Notes: a model not told the origin generated them from the sequence alone. Counted from the stretch's first letter, positions 35,470 to 45,343 are shown. The stretch is 64,000 nucleotides of DNA from Roseivivax jejudonensis (GCF_900172265.1 NZ_FWFK01000002.1:186001-250000), one strand, 5' to 3'. Program-made: numbers and translations.

Positions 35470-35925
35470 ATGATCCGCACCAGTGCCGCCGCCGCCCTCG
35501 TGCTCGCCCTCGCGAGCCCTGCCGTCGCGCAGGATTTCGAGGGCCACATCAAGGCCCGTCAGGGCATGTTCCGCATCATGGCGATCAACCTCGGCATCAT
35601 TGGCGACATGGCCAAGGGCGAAACGGAGTACGAGGCGGAGATGGCGCAGACAGCGGCCGACAACCTCGTCGCGGTGAGCGGGATCAACCCGCTGGTTCTC
35701 TTCCCCGAAGGCTCGTCGAACGAGGCGGTCGAGGGCACGCGCGCCCTGCCCGCGATCTGGGAGAACACCGGCGACGTCGGCGACAAGTGGGCCGCCTTCG
35801 GAACTGCCGCCAGCGATCTGCAGGCGGTGGCCGGCGACGGGCGCGAGGCGCTCGGTCCGGCGCTCGGCCCGGTCGGCGACGCCTGCTCCAGTTGCCACGA
35901 CGAGTATCGCGAATCGAACGATTGA
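35470..35925 (+). CDS. Cytochrome c' (class II c-type cytochrome)
   Basis: A 151-residue periplasmic haem protein. Residues 1-20 are a Sec signal peptide ending VAQ/A. The haem motif CSSCH lies at 139-143, close to the C-terminus, as in four-helix cytochromes c'. The start of the mature part (FEGHIKARQGMFRIMAINLG) is characteristic. Cytochrome c' binds NO and protects against nitrosative stress, or may act in electron transfer. It overlaps the following dihaem cytochrome gene by one base (TGATG), which suggests that the two work together. Confidence 0.9.
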   Translation: MIRTSAAAALVLALASPAVAQDFEGHIKARQGMFRIMAINLGIIGDMAKGETEYEAEMAQTAADNLVAVSGINPLVLFPEGSSNEAVEGTRALPAIWENTGDVGDKWAAFGTAASDLQAVAGDGREALGPALGPVGDACSSCHDEYRESND

Positions 35926-36806
35926 TGCGGCGGACCGTCGGTGCCGCGCTGGCCGCGCTCCTCCTCGCGGGGGGCGTCGGGCTCTGGCTCACGCGGGCGA
36001 CGCCCGCGGACGCCGCGTTGTACGAGGATCTGGACGGCGACGCGGAGGCGGGCGAACAGGTCTTCGTCGCCGCCGGCTGCGCCTCCTGCCACCATGCGCC
36101 GGACGCCGAGGGCGAGGCCAAGCGCGTTCTCTCCGGCGGCCAGCGGTTCGCCTCCGACTTCGGAACCTTCGTGGCGCCCAACGTGTCGCCACACCCCGAG
36201 GCCGGCATCGGCGACTGGAGCCTTGCGGAGTTCGCGAGCGCGGTCACGCGCGGCGTCTCGCCCGGCGGCGCGCATTACTACCCCGCCTTCCCCTACACCG
36301 CCTATGTCCGGCTCGAACCCGCAACCGTCGCCGATCTCTGGGCCTTCTGGCAGACGCTGCCGCAGGACGCGACGCCGTCCGAGACGCACGAGGTCGGTTT
36401 CCCGTACAACATCCGGCGTGGCGTCGGCCTCTGGAAGACACTCTACCTGTCGGAGGACTGGATCCGGCCCGCCGACACGCCGGAGCTGGAACGCGGCCGC
36501 CAACTTGTCGAGGCATTGGCGCATTGCGGCGAGTGCCACACGCCGCGCGGCGCGCTCGGGGCCCTCGACACCGATCGCTGGCTCGCAGGGGCCGAAAACC
36601 CCTCGGGCGACGGCCGGATCCCCTCGCTGCGGCCCGCCGACCTCGACTGGTCGAAAAGCGATATCGCCTACTACCTCGAATCGGGCTTCACGCCGGACTA
36701 CGACACCGCGGGCGGCCACATGGTCGCGGTCGTGGAGAACTTCGCGCAGTTGCCCGCGGCCGACCGCGAGGCCGTCGCGGCCTATCTCGAGGCTCTGCCG
36801 GAGTGA
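35925..36806 (+). CDS. Dihaem c-type cytochrome, membrane-anchored
   Basis: A 293-residue protein with an N-terminal hydrophobic segment (about residues 6-22) that may stay as an anchor. Two class I haem sites are present: CASCH at 52-56 and CGECH at 201-205. Methionine and loop segments such as GGQRFASDFGTFVAPNVSPH and FPYTAYVRLEPATVADLWAF resemble the cytochrome c subunits of alcohol, aldehyde or gluconate dehydrogenases. ATG 35925 shares its A with the previous stop. It probably passes electrons with the cytochrome c' encoded before it. No dehydrogenase partner gene is in sight. Confidence 0.88.
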   Translation: MRRTVGAALAALLLAGGVGLWLTRATPADAALYEDLDGDAEAGEQVFVAAGCASCHHAPDAEGEAKRVLSGGQRFASDFGTFVAPNVSPHPEAGIGDWSLAEFASAVTRGVSPGGAHYYPAFPYTAYVRLEPATVADLWAFWQTLPQDATPSETHEVGFPYNIRRGVGLWKTLYLSEDWIRPADTPELERGRQLVEALAHCGECHTPRGALGALDTDRWLAGAENPSGDGRIPSLRPADLDWSKSDIAYYLESGFTPDYDTAGGHMVAVVENFAQLPAADREAVAAYLEALPE

Positions 36807-36836
36807 TCGCCCGAGCGCCCGGCGGTCGGGAATGTC

Positions 36837-38666
36837 TCAGGAGGCCTCTGCCTTTTCCGCCAGCGCCAGCCATTCCTCTTCGGCCGCGGTGAGCTTCGCC
36901 TCGCGTTCGGCCAGCGCCTCGGTCGCCTTGCGGAACTTGACCGGCTCCCGGTCATAGAGCCCGGGATCGGTCAGCAGCGCGTTGAGCTTGGCGATCTCCG
37001 CCTCCAGCCGCTCGATCACCGCCGGCAATTCCTCCAGACGGTGCTTCTCGGTGAAGCTGAGACCGGCCGACCCTCGGCCGGCCTTCGCGCCGCCGCCGGA
37101 TGCCTTCTGCTTCGACGCCGCCCGCTTCGGCGCGGCGGCCTGCGCCGGCGCCTCGGAGGCCGCGCGCTGACTGCGATAGTCCGACCATCCGCCGGCATAG
37201 ACGACGGCCCGGCCGTCGCCCTCCATCGCCACCGTCGTGGTCGCCGTGCGGTCGAGAAAATCCCGGTCGTGGCTGATCAAGAGCACCGTGCCGTCGTACT
37301 CGCCGATCAGGTCCTGCAGGAGATCCAGCGTCTCGATGTCGAGATCGTTGGTCGGCTCGTCGAGCACCAGGAGGTTCGATTCGGCCGCCATGATCTTGGC
37401 CAGCAGAAGCCGCGCCTTCTCGCCGCCCGAGAGCGAGCGCACCGGTGCCCGCGCCTGCCGCTCGTCGAACAGGAACTCCTTCAAATACGCGACCACGTGC
37501 TTTGGCTGTCCTCGCACAAGCACCTGGTCCGCCTTTCCCGAGACCCGCATCTCCGGGTCGCCGGTCAGGCTCTCCCAGAGCGTCATGTCCGGATCGAGCC
37601 GCGCCCGCGCCTGGTCGAACACCGCCGGCACGAGGTTGGTGCCGAGCGTCACCCGCCCGGCATCCGGCGCGATCTCGCCCGTCAGCATCTTGATCAAGGT
37701 CGTCTTGCCCACGCCGTTCGGCCCCACGAAGGCGACGCGATCGCCCCGCAGCACCCGCAAGGAGAAGTCGCGGACGATCGCGCGGTCGCCGAAACCCTTG
37801 GACAGCCCCTCGGCCTCGATCACCTTCTTGCCCGAGGCCGGCCCCGAGGCGAGCTCCATCGCCGCGGTGCCCTGGCGCCGGATCATCGCCGCGCGCTCGG
37901 CGCGCAGCGCCTCCAGCGCCCGCACCCGGCCCTGGTTGCGCTTGCGCCGCGCGCTGATGCCTTCGACCGCCCACCGCGCCTCGGCCCGAATCTTGCGGTC
38001 CATCTTGTGGCGCTGCTGATCCTCTTCCTGCCAGACCTTGTCGCGCCATGCCTCGAACGAGGCGAACCCCTCCTCGTTCCGGCGCACCGCCCCGCGGTCG
38101 ATCCAGAGCGTCGCGCGTGTCAGGTCCGACAGGAACCGCCGGTCGTGAGAGATCAGCACGAACGCCTTGCGCGTCGCCGCGAGCTCGCGTTCGAGCCAGC
38201 CGATCGCCGTGATGTCGAGATGGTTGGTCGGCTCGTCGAGCAGCATCAGGTCCGGATCCTCGGCCATCAGCCGCGCCAGCGCTGCGCGCCGCCGTTCGCC
38301 GCCCGACGCCGCCGCGACCGGCGTCTCCAGATCGAAGGCCAACCCCTCGGAGGCCGCCTCGACCCGGTACGTCTCGCCGGGCCCCAGCGTGGCGGTGGCA
38401 AAATCGCCCAGCGTGTCGTGGCCCGACAGATCCGGATCCTGCTCCATATAGCCGATCGTCGCCCCGGGCGGCACCACGCGCCCCCCGCGATCGGGCTCGA
38501 CGAGCCCCGCCATGACCCGCATCAGCGTCGATTTGCCAGAGCCGTTGCGCCCCACGAGCGCGACGCGGTCGCCGGGCTGCACGACCAGGGAAAGCGCGTC
38601 GAAGACCGGCTCACCGCCGAAGGTGAGCGAGACATCGGAGAGCTGCAGGAGCGGGGGCTGGGCCAT
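36837..38666 (-). CDS. uup: ABC-F ATPase, Uup-like
   Basis: A 609-residue soluble protein with two ATPase domains and no membrane part. The first Walker A is GRNGSGKST (39-47), the second GPNGVGKTT; both have signature (SGGERRR, LSGGEKAR) and Walker B (LLDEPTNHLD, VLDEPTNDLD). The linker between the domains is the basic ABC-F type. A lysine/alanine-rich hinge then leads to a coiled-coil C-terminal domain (from about residue 540), as in Uup. ABC-F proteins act on the ribosome; Uup also affects DNA repair and transposon excision. Runs alone on the minus strand, convergent with the cytochromes. Confidence 0.9.
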   Translation of the reverse strand: MAQPPLLQLSDVSLTFGGEPVFDALSLVVQPGDRVALVGRNGSGKSTLMRVMAGLVEPDRGGRVVPPGATIGYMEQDPDLSGHDTLGDFATATLGPGETYRVEAASEGLAFDLETPVAAASGGERRRAALARLMAEDPDLMLLDEPTNHLDITAIGWLERELAATRKAFVLISHDRRFLSDLTRATLWIDRGAVRRNEEGFASFEAWRDKVWQEEDQQRHKMDRKIRAEARWAVEGISARRKRNQGRVRALEALRAERAAMIRRQGTAAMELASGPASGKKVIEAEGLSKGFGDRAIVRDFSLRVLRGDRVAFVGPNGVGKTTLIKMLTGEIAPDAGRVTLGTNLVPAVFDQARARLDPDMTLWESLTGDPEMRVSGKADQVLVRGQPKHVVAYLKEFLFDERQARAPVRSLSGGEKARLLLAKIMAAESNLLVLDEPTNDLDIETLDLLQDLIGEYDGTVLLISHDRDFLDRTATTTVAMEGDGRAVVYAGGWSDYRSQRAASEAPAQAAAPKRAASKQKASGGGAKAGRGSAGLSFTEKHRLEELPAVIERLEAEIAKLNALLTDPGLYDREPVKFRKATEALAEREAKLTAAEEEWLALAEKAEAS

Positions 38667-38800
38667 GCGCCGCCGCTATCCCGCGCCGCGCGTCCCGTCA
38701 ACGCCCGCGTCCCGTCCGCAGGCCCGCATGCCCACCCCGCCCCGCTTCCGACACCGGACACGCGCCGCGCATCCCTGCTCGCCAGTTCCCGACCCGGTCC

Positions 38801-38845
38801 TTCTTCTTGGCCGAAATACTCCGGGGTCCGGGGCAGCGCCCCGGG
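38801..38845. repeat. Dispersed intergenic repeat, copy 2
   Basis: Shares TTCTTCTTGGC, AATACTCCGGGGT and the stem core GGGGCAGCGCCCC with 16076-16142. The hairpin here is CCGGGGC-AGC-GCCCCGG (38828-38844). It lies between the start of the ABC-F gene and the end of olsB, and lacks the middle hairpin of copy 1. Confidence 0.7.
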
Positions 38846-38880
38846 TGTCCGGGCCATGCGCCCTCGGCGGGACGACCGCG

Positions 38881-39615
38881 CTACCCCGCGACCGCCCGCA
38901 GGAGCCTCTTGCGCGCTGGCGGGATGCGGCCGATCTCCACCCCGGTGAAGACGTGCAGCGTGTTCAGGTCCGGATCGACGACGGCGTGGTCGCTGACCCA
39001 GCCGCCCATCATCAGGTAGGTCCGGAGCAGCGGCGGCATGCCGAGCGTCGCCTTCTTGGCATCGGGCGCGCGCCGCAGCCGCTGCGCGAAGCGGACGACG
39101 GTGGGCGCCTTGATCTTCGGCAGCCAGCGCACGGGCCCGAGATGGCGCGCGCGCAGCATCGCGAAGGCGTCGAGATGCGCGCGCCAGTCGGTTCCGGCGA
39201 ACGACGCGCAGCCAAAGAGCATCTGCGTGCCCGACCGGTCGACGTAATCGGTCATCGCCCCCCAGGCCACGCGCAGCACGTCGGCGTCGCGAACTTCGGG
39301 GTGGATGCAGAAGCGCCCGAGCTCGAGCATCGGCCCGTCGAAGGTCTCGAGCCCGGCGAGGTTGTAGAATTGCGCGGCGTAGGAGCGCCCGATCTCCGAC
39401 CCGCCGGCCAGCGGCAGGAGCCGGAAACACCCAACCAGCCGCTCCCCCGCCCGCTCCTCGACCAGAACATGCACGCAGAGAGGATCGAAGCGATCGCGAT
39501 CGAGCCCGTCGTCGCGGCCGCGAAAGCACAGATGACGCAGGCGCTGCGCGGCGGCGATGTCCGCGGCGCTCTCGGCCACGCGCACGCGGTAGCGCCCCTT
39601 GACGAGGTTCAGCAT
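38881..39615 (-). CDS. olsB: L-ornithine N(alpha)-acyltransferase (ornithine lipid synthesis)
   Basis: A 244-residue GNAT-fold acyltransferase. The order of conserved blocks matches OlsB: RYRVRVAESAADIAAAQRLR near the start, CHVLVEE-like CVHVLVEE, FRLLPL, YAAQFYNL, and ELGRFCIHPEVRD. OlsB joins a 3-hydroxyacyl chain from acyl carrier protein to ornithine, giving lyso-ornithine lipid. The second enzyme OlsA is often adjacent but is not seen here. ATG 39615 is chosen because the family motif starts six residues later; the longer in-frame reading runs into the next gene's sequence. Confidence 0.85.
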   Translation of the reverse strand: MLNLVKGRYRVRVAESAADIAAAQRLRHLCFRGRDDGLDRDRFDPLCVHVLVEERAGERLVGCFRLLPLAGGSEIGRSYAAQFYNLAGLETFDGPMLELGRFCIHPEVRDADVLRVAWGAMTDYVDRSGTQMLFGCASFAGTDWRAHLDAFAMLRARHLGPVRWLPKIKAPTVVRFAQRLRRAPDAKKATLGMPPLLRTYLMMGGWVSDHAVVDPDLNTLHVFTGVEIGRIPPARKRLLRAVAG

Positions 39616-39707
39616 GAGGTCTGCCTCGATTGTCCTGCCCTGGCGGGCAGTCTGCGACGCCTTCGCGACACCGGCATGACAGGGCCGACGCCGCCCCGGC
39701 GGCGCGT

Positions 39708-40178
39708 TCAGTTCGAGCCGAGGAAGTCCGCGGCCTGCAGGCGTCCGATGTTGCCGAAGAGCCGCCGGATGAACCCGATGTCGCCACCGGCATTGTCCGT
39801 GACCCGGCGCGTCAGCGGAACGACCCGCCCGTCCTCGAGCCCGTAGCGTTCGATGCCGCGCACGATCCCGGCCTGGTCGAAGGAGATCGCGACGACCTCG
39901 CGCTGGACCACCTGCGGCCGCTGCCACGCGAAGGTGCGCATCCGGCTCGAGACCCAGTAGTAGCCGTCGTTGTTCAGGATGCCCTGCGATGTCGGCACGC
40001 CGACCAGGTCCTCGACTGTCGCGCGCGTGTCCACGCCCGGCACGATCCGCGCGAGGTCGGACTCGGGCGGCGTGTAGCCGTGATCGCGGAACTGCGCGGT
40101 GCAGCCGGTCAGCGCCGCGGCCGCGATCGCCGCAAGCATCACGCCGCGCGCGCCTGATGTCACAGCCCTGCCCGTCAT
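39708..40178 (-). CDS. bamE: BAM complex lipoprotein BamE (SmpA/OmlA)
   Basis: A 156-residue lipoprotein with lipobox LTGC (residues 23-26). The BamE fold pattern is clear: a motif with PGVDTRATVEDLVGVPTSQG, then DGYYWVSSRMR and a strand pair ending in GIVRGIERYGLEDG. BamE helps the BAM machine insert outer membrane proteins, together with the BamB-like protein encoded at 293-1630. It is divergent from the yceD gene with a 90-base gap, a common placement in Rhodobacteraceae. Confidence 0.9.
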   Translation of the reverse strand: MTGRAVTSGARGVMLAAIAAAALTGCTAQFRDHGYTPPESDLARIVPGVDTRATVEDLVGVPTSQGILNNDGYYWVSSRMRTFAWQRPQVVQREVVAISFDQAGIVRGIERYGLEDGRVVPLTRRVTDNAGGDIGFIRRLFGNIGRLQAADFLGSN

Positions 40179-40268
40179 CGTTCGCCCCTTGTCATCGGTC
40201 TTTTCCGACTTTTATTGCCGATATACGCCACGAGACAAGCAATCAAGTCGAGGGGGGCCGTTCCGCCC

Positions 40269-40823
40269 ATGACCGCATCACCCGGCCCGTTCCGCACCGC
40301 CGACCTGTCACCGAGCCGCAGAACCGCGTTTTCCGTTGTCCCGGACGCCGATGGACGCGCCGCACTGGCCGAGTCACTGGGTCTGCGCGGTGTGCGCAAG
40401 CTGTCGTTTTCCGGAGAGATCGTGCCCGCAGGAGCACAGGGGTTCCGGCTCGAGGGGCAACTCGGCGCGACGCTCGTTCAGGATTGCGTCGTGACGCTGG
40501 CCCCGGTGACCACACGGATCGACACGGTCGTGCGGCGCGAGTTTCGCCCCGAGGCCCGGATGGAGACGCCCGAGGCCGGGTCCGAGGTGGAGATGCCCGA
40601 GGACGACACCGTCGAGGCCCTCGGCGCCGAGATCGCGCCCGAGACCGTCATGCGCGAAGCGCTGATGCTGGAGATCCCGGATTATCCGCGCAGCCCCGAG
40701 GCCGAGTTCGCCGGCGCGACCGCCGAGCCCGAGGGCGCGGCACCGATCACCGACGCCGACGTCAAGCCGTTCGCCGGCCTCGCCGCCCTGCGCGACCGGA
40801 TGAACGACGACACGCAGGACTGA
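40269..40823 (+). CDS. yceD: YceD family protein (DUF177), precedes rpmF
   Basis: A 184-residue acidic protein. The conserved DUF177 core is LEGQLGATLVQDCVVTLAPVTTRID, with the characteristic cysteine, followed by a very acidic region (EVEMPEDDTVEALG). YceD proteins almost always sit before rpmF and are linked to 23S rRNA and ribosome assembly. ATG 40269 is chosen over the in-frame start at 40215 because it lies at the usual distance from the core. Confidence 0.87.
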   Translation: MTASPGPFRTADLSPSRRTAFSVVPDADGRAALAESLGLRGVRKLSFSGEIVPAGAQGFRLEGQLGATLVQDCVVTLAPVTTRIDTVVRREFRPEARMETPEAGSEVEMPEDDTVEALGAEIAPETVMREALMLEIPDYPRSPEAEFAGATAEPEGAAPITDADVKPFAGLAALRDRMNDDTQD

Positions 40824-40852
40824 CGCGCGCCCTCGCGCACCGGACTATCCGC

Positions 40853-40880
40853 TTGTCTTTTGCGAATTCGCGCGTATGTT
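40853..40880 (+). promoter_or_regulatory. Predicted promoter for rpmF-plsX-fabH
   Basis: TTGTCT (40853-40858) and TATGTT (40875-40880) stand 16 bases apart, 140 bases before rpmF. The 197-base gap after yceD makes an own promoter reasonable. Confidence 0.4.
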
Positions 40881-41020
40881 CGCGCCTTCACGGGAGATTC
40901 AGGGTTGTCACCGCCCCTCTCGGGGCACTATGTGCGCGGTGATTTCCGACATTCACGAGGGCTCCGGGCGCCGGGTGCGCCGCGATCCTGCCCGCAGACA
41001 GCAAGCACCGAGGTTGAGAC

Positions 41021-41227
41021 ATGGCCGTCCAACAGAACAAAGTATCGAAGTCGCGCCGCAACAACCGCCGGGCCCATGACGGGCTGGTGGCCGCGAACCG
41101 CAACGAGTGCGACAATTGCGGCGAGCTCAAGCGTCCGCACCACATCTGTGCGTCCTGCGGCCACTATGCCGAACGTGAAGTGATCGCGCAGACCGACGAG
41201 ATCGATCTCGACGACGACGCCGCCTGA
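41021..41227 (+). CDS. rpmF: 50S ribosomal protein L32
   Basis: A 68-residue basic protein. The start [20 protein letters not shown] is typical of alphaproteobacterial L32. Two Cys pairs (Cys30/Cys33 and Cys43/Cys46) form a zinc site, so this is the zinc-bearing form. It lies between yceD and plsX, the standard operon that ties ribosome and fatty-acid synthesis. Confidence 0.97.
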   Translation: MAVQQNKVSKSRRNNRRAHDGLVAANRNECDNCGELKRPHHICASCGHYAEREVIAQTDEIDLDDDAA

Positions 41228-41256
41228 ACTGATCCCCGCCGGATAGGCCCGTTGCC

Positions 41257-42387
41257 ATGAGTTCCCAGCCGGAAATCTCCGAGGCGGGCCAAGGCGAGGT
41301 GGTGATCTCGGTCGACGCCATGGGCGGAGACCGCGGCCCGTCGGCCGTGATCGCGGGCATCGCCAAATCGGCGCGCAAGAACCCGGACATCCGCTTCATC
41401 CTGCACGGTGACGCGGACGAGTTGCGCCGCCTCGCGGCCAAGCGGCTCTACGCGCGATACCTCGACGGGCGATGCGAGTTCCGCAATGCGCCGGATGTCG
41501 TCACGATGGACGACAAGCCCAGCCAGGTGATGCGGCGCGGACAGGACACCTCGATGTGGTCCGCGCTCGAATCGGTTCGCAACAAGGAAGCCACCGTTGC
41601 GGTGAGCTGCGGCAACACCGGCGCGCTGATGGCGCTTGCCATGGTGCGGCTGCGCAAGCTGCCGGGCGTAAACCGCCCCGCGATCGCGGTGCTCTGGCCC
41701 TCGCGCAATCCGCAGGACTTCAACGTCATGCTCGATGTCGGCGCCGATGTGCGGGCCGATGCCGAGGATCTGCTGCAATATGCGCTGATGGGAGCGTCCT
41801 ACGCCCGCAACGGCCTCGCGCTCGACCGGCCGCGCGTCGGCCTTCTCAATGTCGGCACCGAAGAGCACAAGGGTCGCCCCGAGATGCGCGCGGCGCACGA
41901 TCTCATCGCCTCGACCGCGCAGGATTCGCATTTCGACTTCGTCGGCTTCGTCGAAGGCGGCGACATTCCGGGCGATCGCGCCGACGTGATCGTCACGGAC
42001 GGCTTCACCGGCAACATCGCGCTCAAGACCGGCGAAGGCACGGCAAGCCTGATCGGGGACCTCTTGCGGGAGGCGTTCGCCTACTCGCCGCTGTCGCGCA
42101 TCGCCTCGGTGCTGGCGCTCACCTCGCTGCGGCGGCTGAAAAAACGGATCGATCCGCGTCGCGTGAACGGCGGCGTCTTTCTCGGCCTCAACGGCACGGT
42201 CGTGAAGTCGCACGGCTCTGCCGACTCGACCGGCGTGTCGGCGGCGGTCAAGCTTGCCTTCCGGCTGGCGCAGTCGGGCTTCTCCGACCGTCTGGCAGCG
42301 CGGGTTGCATCCGCCGCCGAGCAGGCACAGGATGCCGCTGCGGCCCACGCCAACGAGGATGCCGCGAAGGACGGAACACACGCATGA
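41257..42387 (+). CDS. plsX: Phosphate acyltransferase PlsX
   Basis: A 376-residue peripheral membrane enzyme that makes acyl-phosphate from acyl-ACP for phospholipid synthesis. Family blocks are [19 protein letters not shown] near the start, [13 protein letters not shown] near 125, [12 protein letters not shown]-like [16 protein letters not shown], and [18 protein letters not shown] near 245-262. Its stop overlaps the fabH start by four bases (ATGA). Confidence 0.96.
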   Translation: MSSQPEISEAGQGEVVISVDAMGGDRGPSAVIAGIAKSARKNPDIRFILHGDADELRRLAAKRLYARYLDGRCEFRNAPDVVTMDDKPSQVMRRGQDTSMWSALESVRNKEATVAVSCGNTGALMALAMVRLRKLPGVNRPAIAVLWPSRNPQDFNVMLDVGADVRADAEDLLQYALMGASYARNGLALDRPRVGLLNVGTEEHKGRPEMRAAHDLIASTAQDSHFDFVGFVEGGDIPGDRADVIVTDGFTGNIALKTGEGTASLIGDLLREAFAYSPLSRIASVLALTSLRRLKKRIDPRRVNGGVFLGLNGTVVKSHGSADSTGVSAAVKLAFRLAQSGFSDRLAARVASAAEQAQDAAAAHANEDAAKDGTHA

Positions 42388-43355
42388 CCACGCGCGCGGT
42401 CGTCACCGGATGCGGCCACTACCTCCCCGAGCGGATCGTGGAGAACACCGAGTTCGAGAAGACCCTCGACACCACGGATGAATGGATCCGCTCGCGATCC
42501 GGCATCGAACGGCGGCATTTCGCGGCCGAAGGACAGACCACCTCCGACCTCGCCACGCGCGCTGCCCGCGCCGCGTTGGCCGACGCCGGTCGTGACCCGT
42601 CCGAGATCGACGCCATCATTCTCGCCACGTCGACCCCGGACCTGACCTTCCCTGCGGCAGCGACGATCGTTCAGGCCGAACTCGGCATGACCAAGGGCTT
42701 CGCCTTCGACGTTCAGGCGGTCTGCGCGGGCTTCGTTTACGCGCTCGCCAATGCCGGCGCGATGATCTCTTCCGGCCAGGCGCGGCGCGTCCTGGTCATC
42801 GGCGCAGAGACGTTCAGCCGCATCATGGACTGGAGTGACCGCGCGACCTGCGTCCTCTTCGGGGACGGCGCCGGGGCGGTCGTTCTCGAGGCTCAGGAGG
42901 GCGACGGCACGTCCGACGATCGCGGTATTCTCGCCACCGACCTCAATTCCGACGGCCGCCACCGCGACATTCTCTACGTGGATGGCGGAGTATCCACGAA
43001 CTCGACCGGGCATCTGCGCATGCAGGGGCGCGAAGTCTTTCGTCATGCGGTCGAAAAGCTGGCCCAGACCGCTGAGACCGCGCTCGAACGCGCCGGTGTC
43101 GGCAGCGACGAGGTCGACTGGGTGGTGCCGCACCAGGCAAATATCCGGATCATCCAGGGCACCGCGAAGAAGCTCGGACTCGGCATGGACAGGGTCGTTG
43201 TGACCGTTCAGGATCACGGCAATACCTCGGCCGCCTCTATCCCCCTTGCCCTGTCCGTCGGCCGCGCGCGCGGCCAGATCAAGCAGGGCGATCTCATCGT
43301 CACGGAAGCGATCGGCGGCGGTCTGGCCTGGGGCTCGGTCGTTCTGCGCTGGTAG
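42384..43355 (+). CDS. fabH: Beta-ketoacyl-ACP synthase III
   Basis: A 323-residue thiolase-fold enzyme that starts fatty-acid elongation from acetyl-CoA and malonyl-ACP. The catalytic triad is Cys114 ([10 protein letters not shown]), His250 (VPHQANIRI) and Asn280 ([10 protein letters not shown]). ATG 42384 overlaps plsX; the long open frame upstream in this phase is a shadow of plsX. The active-site start segment [15 protein letters not shown] is normal for the family. Confidence 0.97.
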   Translation: MTTRAVVTGCGHYLPERIVENTEFEKTLDTTDEWIRSRSGIERRHFAAEGQTTSDLATRAARAALADAGRDPSEIDAIILATSTPDLTFPAAATIVQAELGMTKGFAFDVQAVCAGFVYALANAGAMISSGQARRVLVIGAETFSRIMDWSDRATCVLFGDGAGAVVLEAQEGDGTSDDRGILATDLNSDGRHRDILYVDGGVSTNSTGHLRMQGREVFRHAVEKLAQTAETALERAGVGSDEVDWVVPHQANIRIIQGTAKKLGLGMDRVVVTVQDHGNTSAASIPLALSVGRARGQIKQGDLIVTEAIGGGLAWGSVVLRW

Positions 43356-43472
43356 GCGTCTCGAACGCCCGAATCCGCTTGCAGACGGCGACTTAAAAGT
43401 CCTTTCACAACCCGTTGATATTGACTCGGAAAAGCCTCGGGGCCAGTCTCGTCGCAAATCCGGGAGGGTAGG

Positions 43473-43775
43473 ATGGGCGAAAAAACGTTGACGCGCATGG
43501 ACCTGAGCGAGGCCGTCTTCCGTGAAGTCGGCCTGTCGCGCAACGAAAGCGCCGAGCTCGTGGAATCGGTTTTGACGCACATGTCGGACGCGCTCGTCGC
43601 CGGCCAGCAGGTCAAGATCTCGTCCTTCGGCACGTTCTCCGTGCGGGACAAGGCGGCGCGTGTCGGTCGCAATCCGAAGACCGGCGAAGAGGTTCCGATC
43701 CAGCCGCGCCGGGTGCTTACCTTCCGCCCGTCGCACTTGATGAAAGAGCGCGTGGCGGCCGGCAACAAGGCCTGA
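43473..43775 (+). CDS. ihfA: Integration host factor alpha subunit
   Basis: A 100-residue DNA-bending protein of the HU/IHF family. [20 protein letters not shown] forms the first helices; [20 protein letters not shown] then [15 protein letters not shown] is the beta-arm region with the intercalating proline. The start ATG 43473 follows GGGAGG. It forms a heterodimer with IHF-beta. The AT-richer 117 bases upstream (with TTGATATTGAC) probably hold its promoter. merR follows after eight bases. Confidence 0.96.
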   Translation: MGEKTLTRMDLSEAVFREVGLSRNESAELVESVLTHMSDALVAGQQVKISSFGTFSVRDKAARVGRNPKTGEEVPIQPRRVLTFRPSHLMKERVAAGNKA

Positions 43776-43783
43776 GGACACGA

Positions 43784-45343
43784 ATGGCGAAGTCACCCGA
43801 CGCCTTCCGCACGATCAGCGAGGTCGCGGAGTGGCTCGACACCCCGGCGCACGTCCTGCGCTTCTGGGAAAGCAAGTTCACGCAGGTCAAACCGGTCAAG
43901 CGCGCGGGTGGACGGCGCTATTATCGGCCGTCGGACATGGAGCTTCTCGGCGGCATCAAGAAGCTCCTCCACGATGACGGCATGACCATCAAGGGCGTGC
44001 AGAAGATGCTGTCGGAAAAGGGCGTGAAGTCCGTCTCTGCGCTGTCGCAGCCCGTGGACATGACGGCGATCGAGGCCGAACCCGCCCTGCCGGAGGCGGA
44101 CGAGCCGCTTGCACGCATCGCCGACACGCCCCACACCGACGATACGGCCGACCGCCCGACCGACGAGAGCCACGACGAAGAGGTCGCCTCGGCCGGGTTC
44201 ATCGCGGACGCGGTCCCCGAGGAGCATAGTGGTCACGTCGTGCCCTTCGCCCCGCAGAAGCGCGCGACGGCGCGCGATGCCGAGGTGCCCGTATCCGAGG
44301 ACGCGGCGGAGGAGACGGCCGCCGGCCCGGACGCACCCGAAACGATCGCGGATGAGGCAGACGTCCCGGCACCGGTCGATGCCGGCACGACGCCGGACGA
44401 CGCCGACAGCATCGCAGCGTCGGAAGACCCGGCCACGTGGTGGCTCGGGGACGACGATGTACCGGCCGAAACGCCGATGGACGCACCGGCCGAGCCGACC
44501 TCCCTCGATCCGGTCGGCGAGCCGCTCGACACTGCCGAGCCGGCCGAAGATGCCGGCCCCCCGACTCTGGCCGAGGAGGAGCCCGCCGAAACCGACATCG
44601 GGGACACGCCCGACGTCCGCGACCCTGACCTCACCGAAGACGCGACCGCGGAGGGAGTCGAGCCGGAGCCGGGCTTTCCGGCCGAAGCCGTCGAGACGGG
44701 CCTGACAGAGAGTCCAAGCGAGCTTGCACAGGACCCGGAGATGCCCGAGCCTCTGGCCGAGCCCGACGAGACCGTGGACGAGATCGACGAAGCGGAGGAC
44801 TCCGACATGGAGGCCCCGCGCACCGACGAGGACGTATCGCAGGGCGAGTTGTTCCCCGAAGCCGAGAGCCCTGTTCCGTCCTTTCTCAGCCAGACTCTTG
44901 CCGACCGGCTTCGCGATGCCGGGGTCGGACCTGAGCCGCAGGAGGATGCGGCATCGGCCGAGGCAGACCCGGTTGTGGCCGAGAGCATCGGCATGTCCGA
45001 GCCGGAGCCCGAGGAGGATGCCGCCGGCGCAGACACGGTCGAGCCCCTTGTCGAAGAGCCGCTGACCACGTTGCCCGAAACCGACGATGGCGACGCGGCC
45101 GACGACGACACGGCCCCGGCAGTAGACGAGGAGCCTCTGCCGACGGTGCCGACGACCGAGGAGGCCGAGGCGGCCGAGCCTGCGCTTGCCGGCGCAAGCC
45201 CCGGCCCGCCGCCTGAGGACGACCACGCCGAGCCCCCGCCAGGTCCGCTCTTTCATGTCGCCCGGATCGCCCGGCTGACGCCTGCGCAGGCGGCGCAGAT
45301 CGCGCCGCTGGCCAAGCGCCTGCGCGCGCATCTCGAACATTGA
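43784..45343 (+). CDS. MerR-type regulator with a long acidic tail
   Basis: A 519-residue protein. Residues 10-80 are a MerR winged helix ([20 protein letters not shown] then [14 protein letters not shown] and [11 protein letters not shown]). From about residue 90 to 475 the chain is low-complexity and strongly acidic, rich in Glu, Asp, Pro and Ala, with no predicted fold. The last 40 residues ([17 protein letters not shown], then KRLRAHLEH) are helical and basic and look conserved. The gene follows ihfA by eight bases, as in other Rhodobacteraceae, where the tail is usually shorter. There is no metal-binding cysteine set, so it is not a classical metal sensor. Function unknown. Confidence 0.85.
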   Translation: MAKSPDAFRTISEVAEWLDTPAHVLRFWESKFTQVKPVKRAGGRRYYRPSDMELLGGIKKLLHDDGMTIKGVQKMLSEKGVKSVSALSQPVDMTAIEAEPALPEADEPLARIADTPHTDDTADRPTDESHDEEVASAGFIADAVPEEHSGHVVPFAPQKRATARDAEVPVSEDAAEETAAGPDAPETIADEADVPAPVDAGTTPDDADSIAASEDPATWWLGDDDVPAETPMDAPAEPTSLDPVGEPLDTAEPAEDAGPPTLAEEEPAETDIGDTPDVRDPDLTEDATAEGVEPEPGFPAEAVETGLTESPSELAQDPEMPEPLAEPDETVDEIDEAEDSDMEAPRTDEDVSQGELFPEAESPVPSFLSQTLADRLRDAGVGPEPQEDAASAEADPVVAESIGMSEPEPEEDAAGADTVEPLVEEPLTTLPETDDGDAADDDTAPAVDEEPLPTVPTTEEAEAAEPALAGASPGPPPEDDHAEPPPGPLFHVARIARLTPAQAAQIAPLAKRLRAHLEH

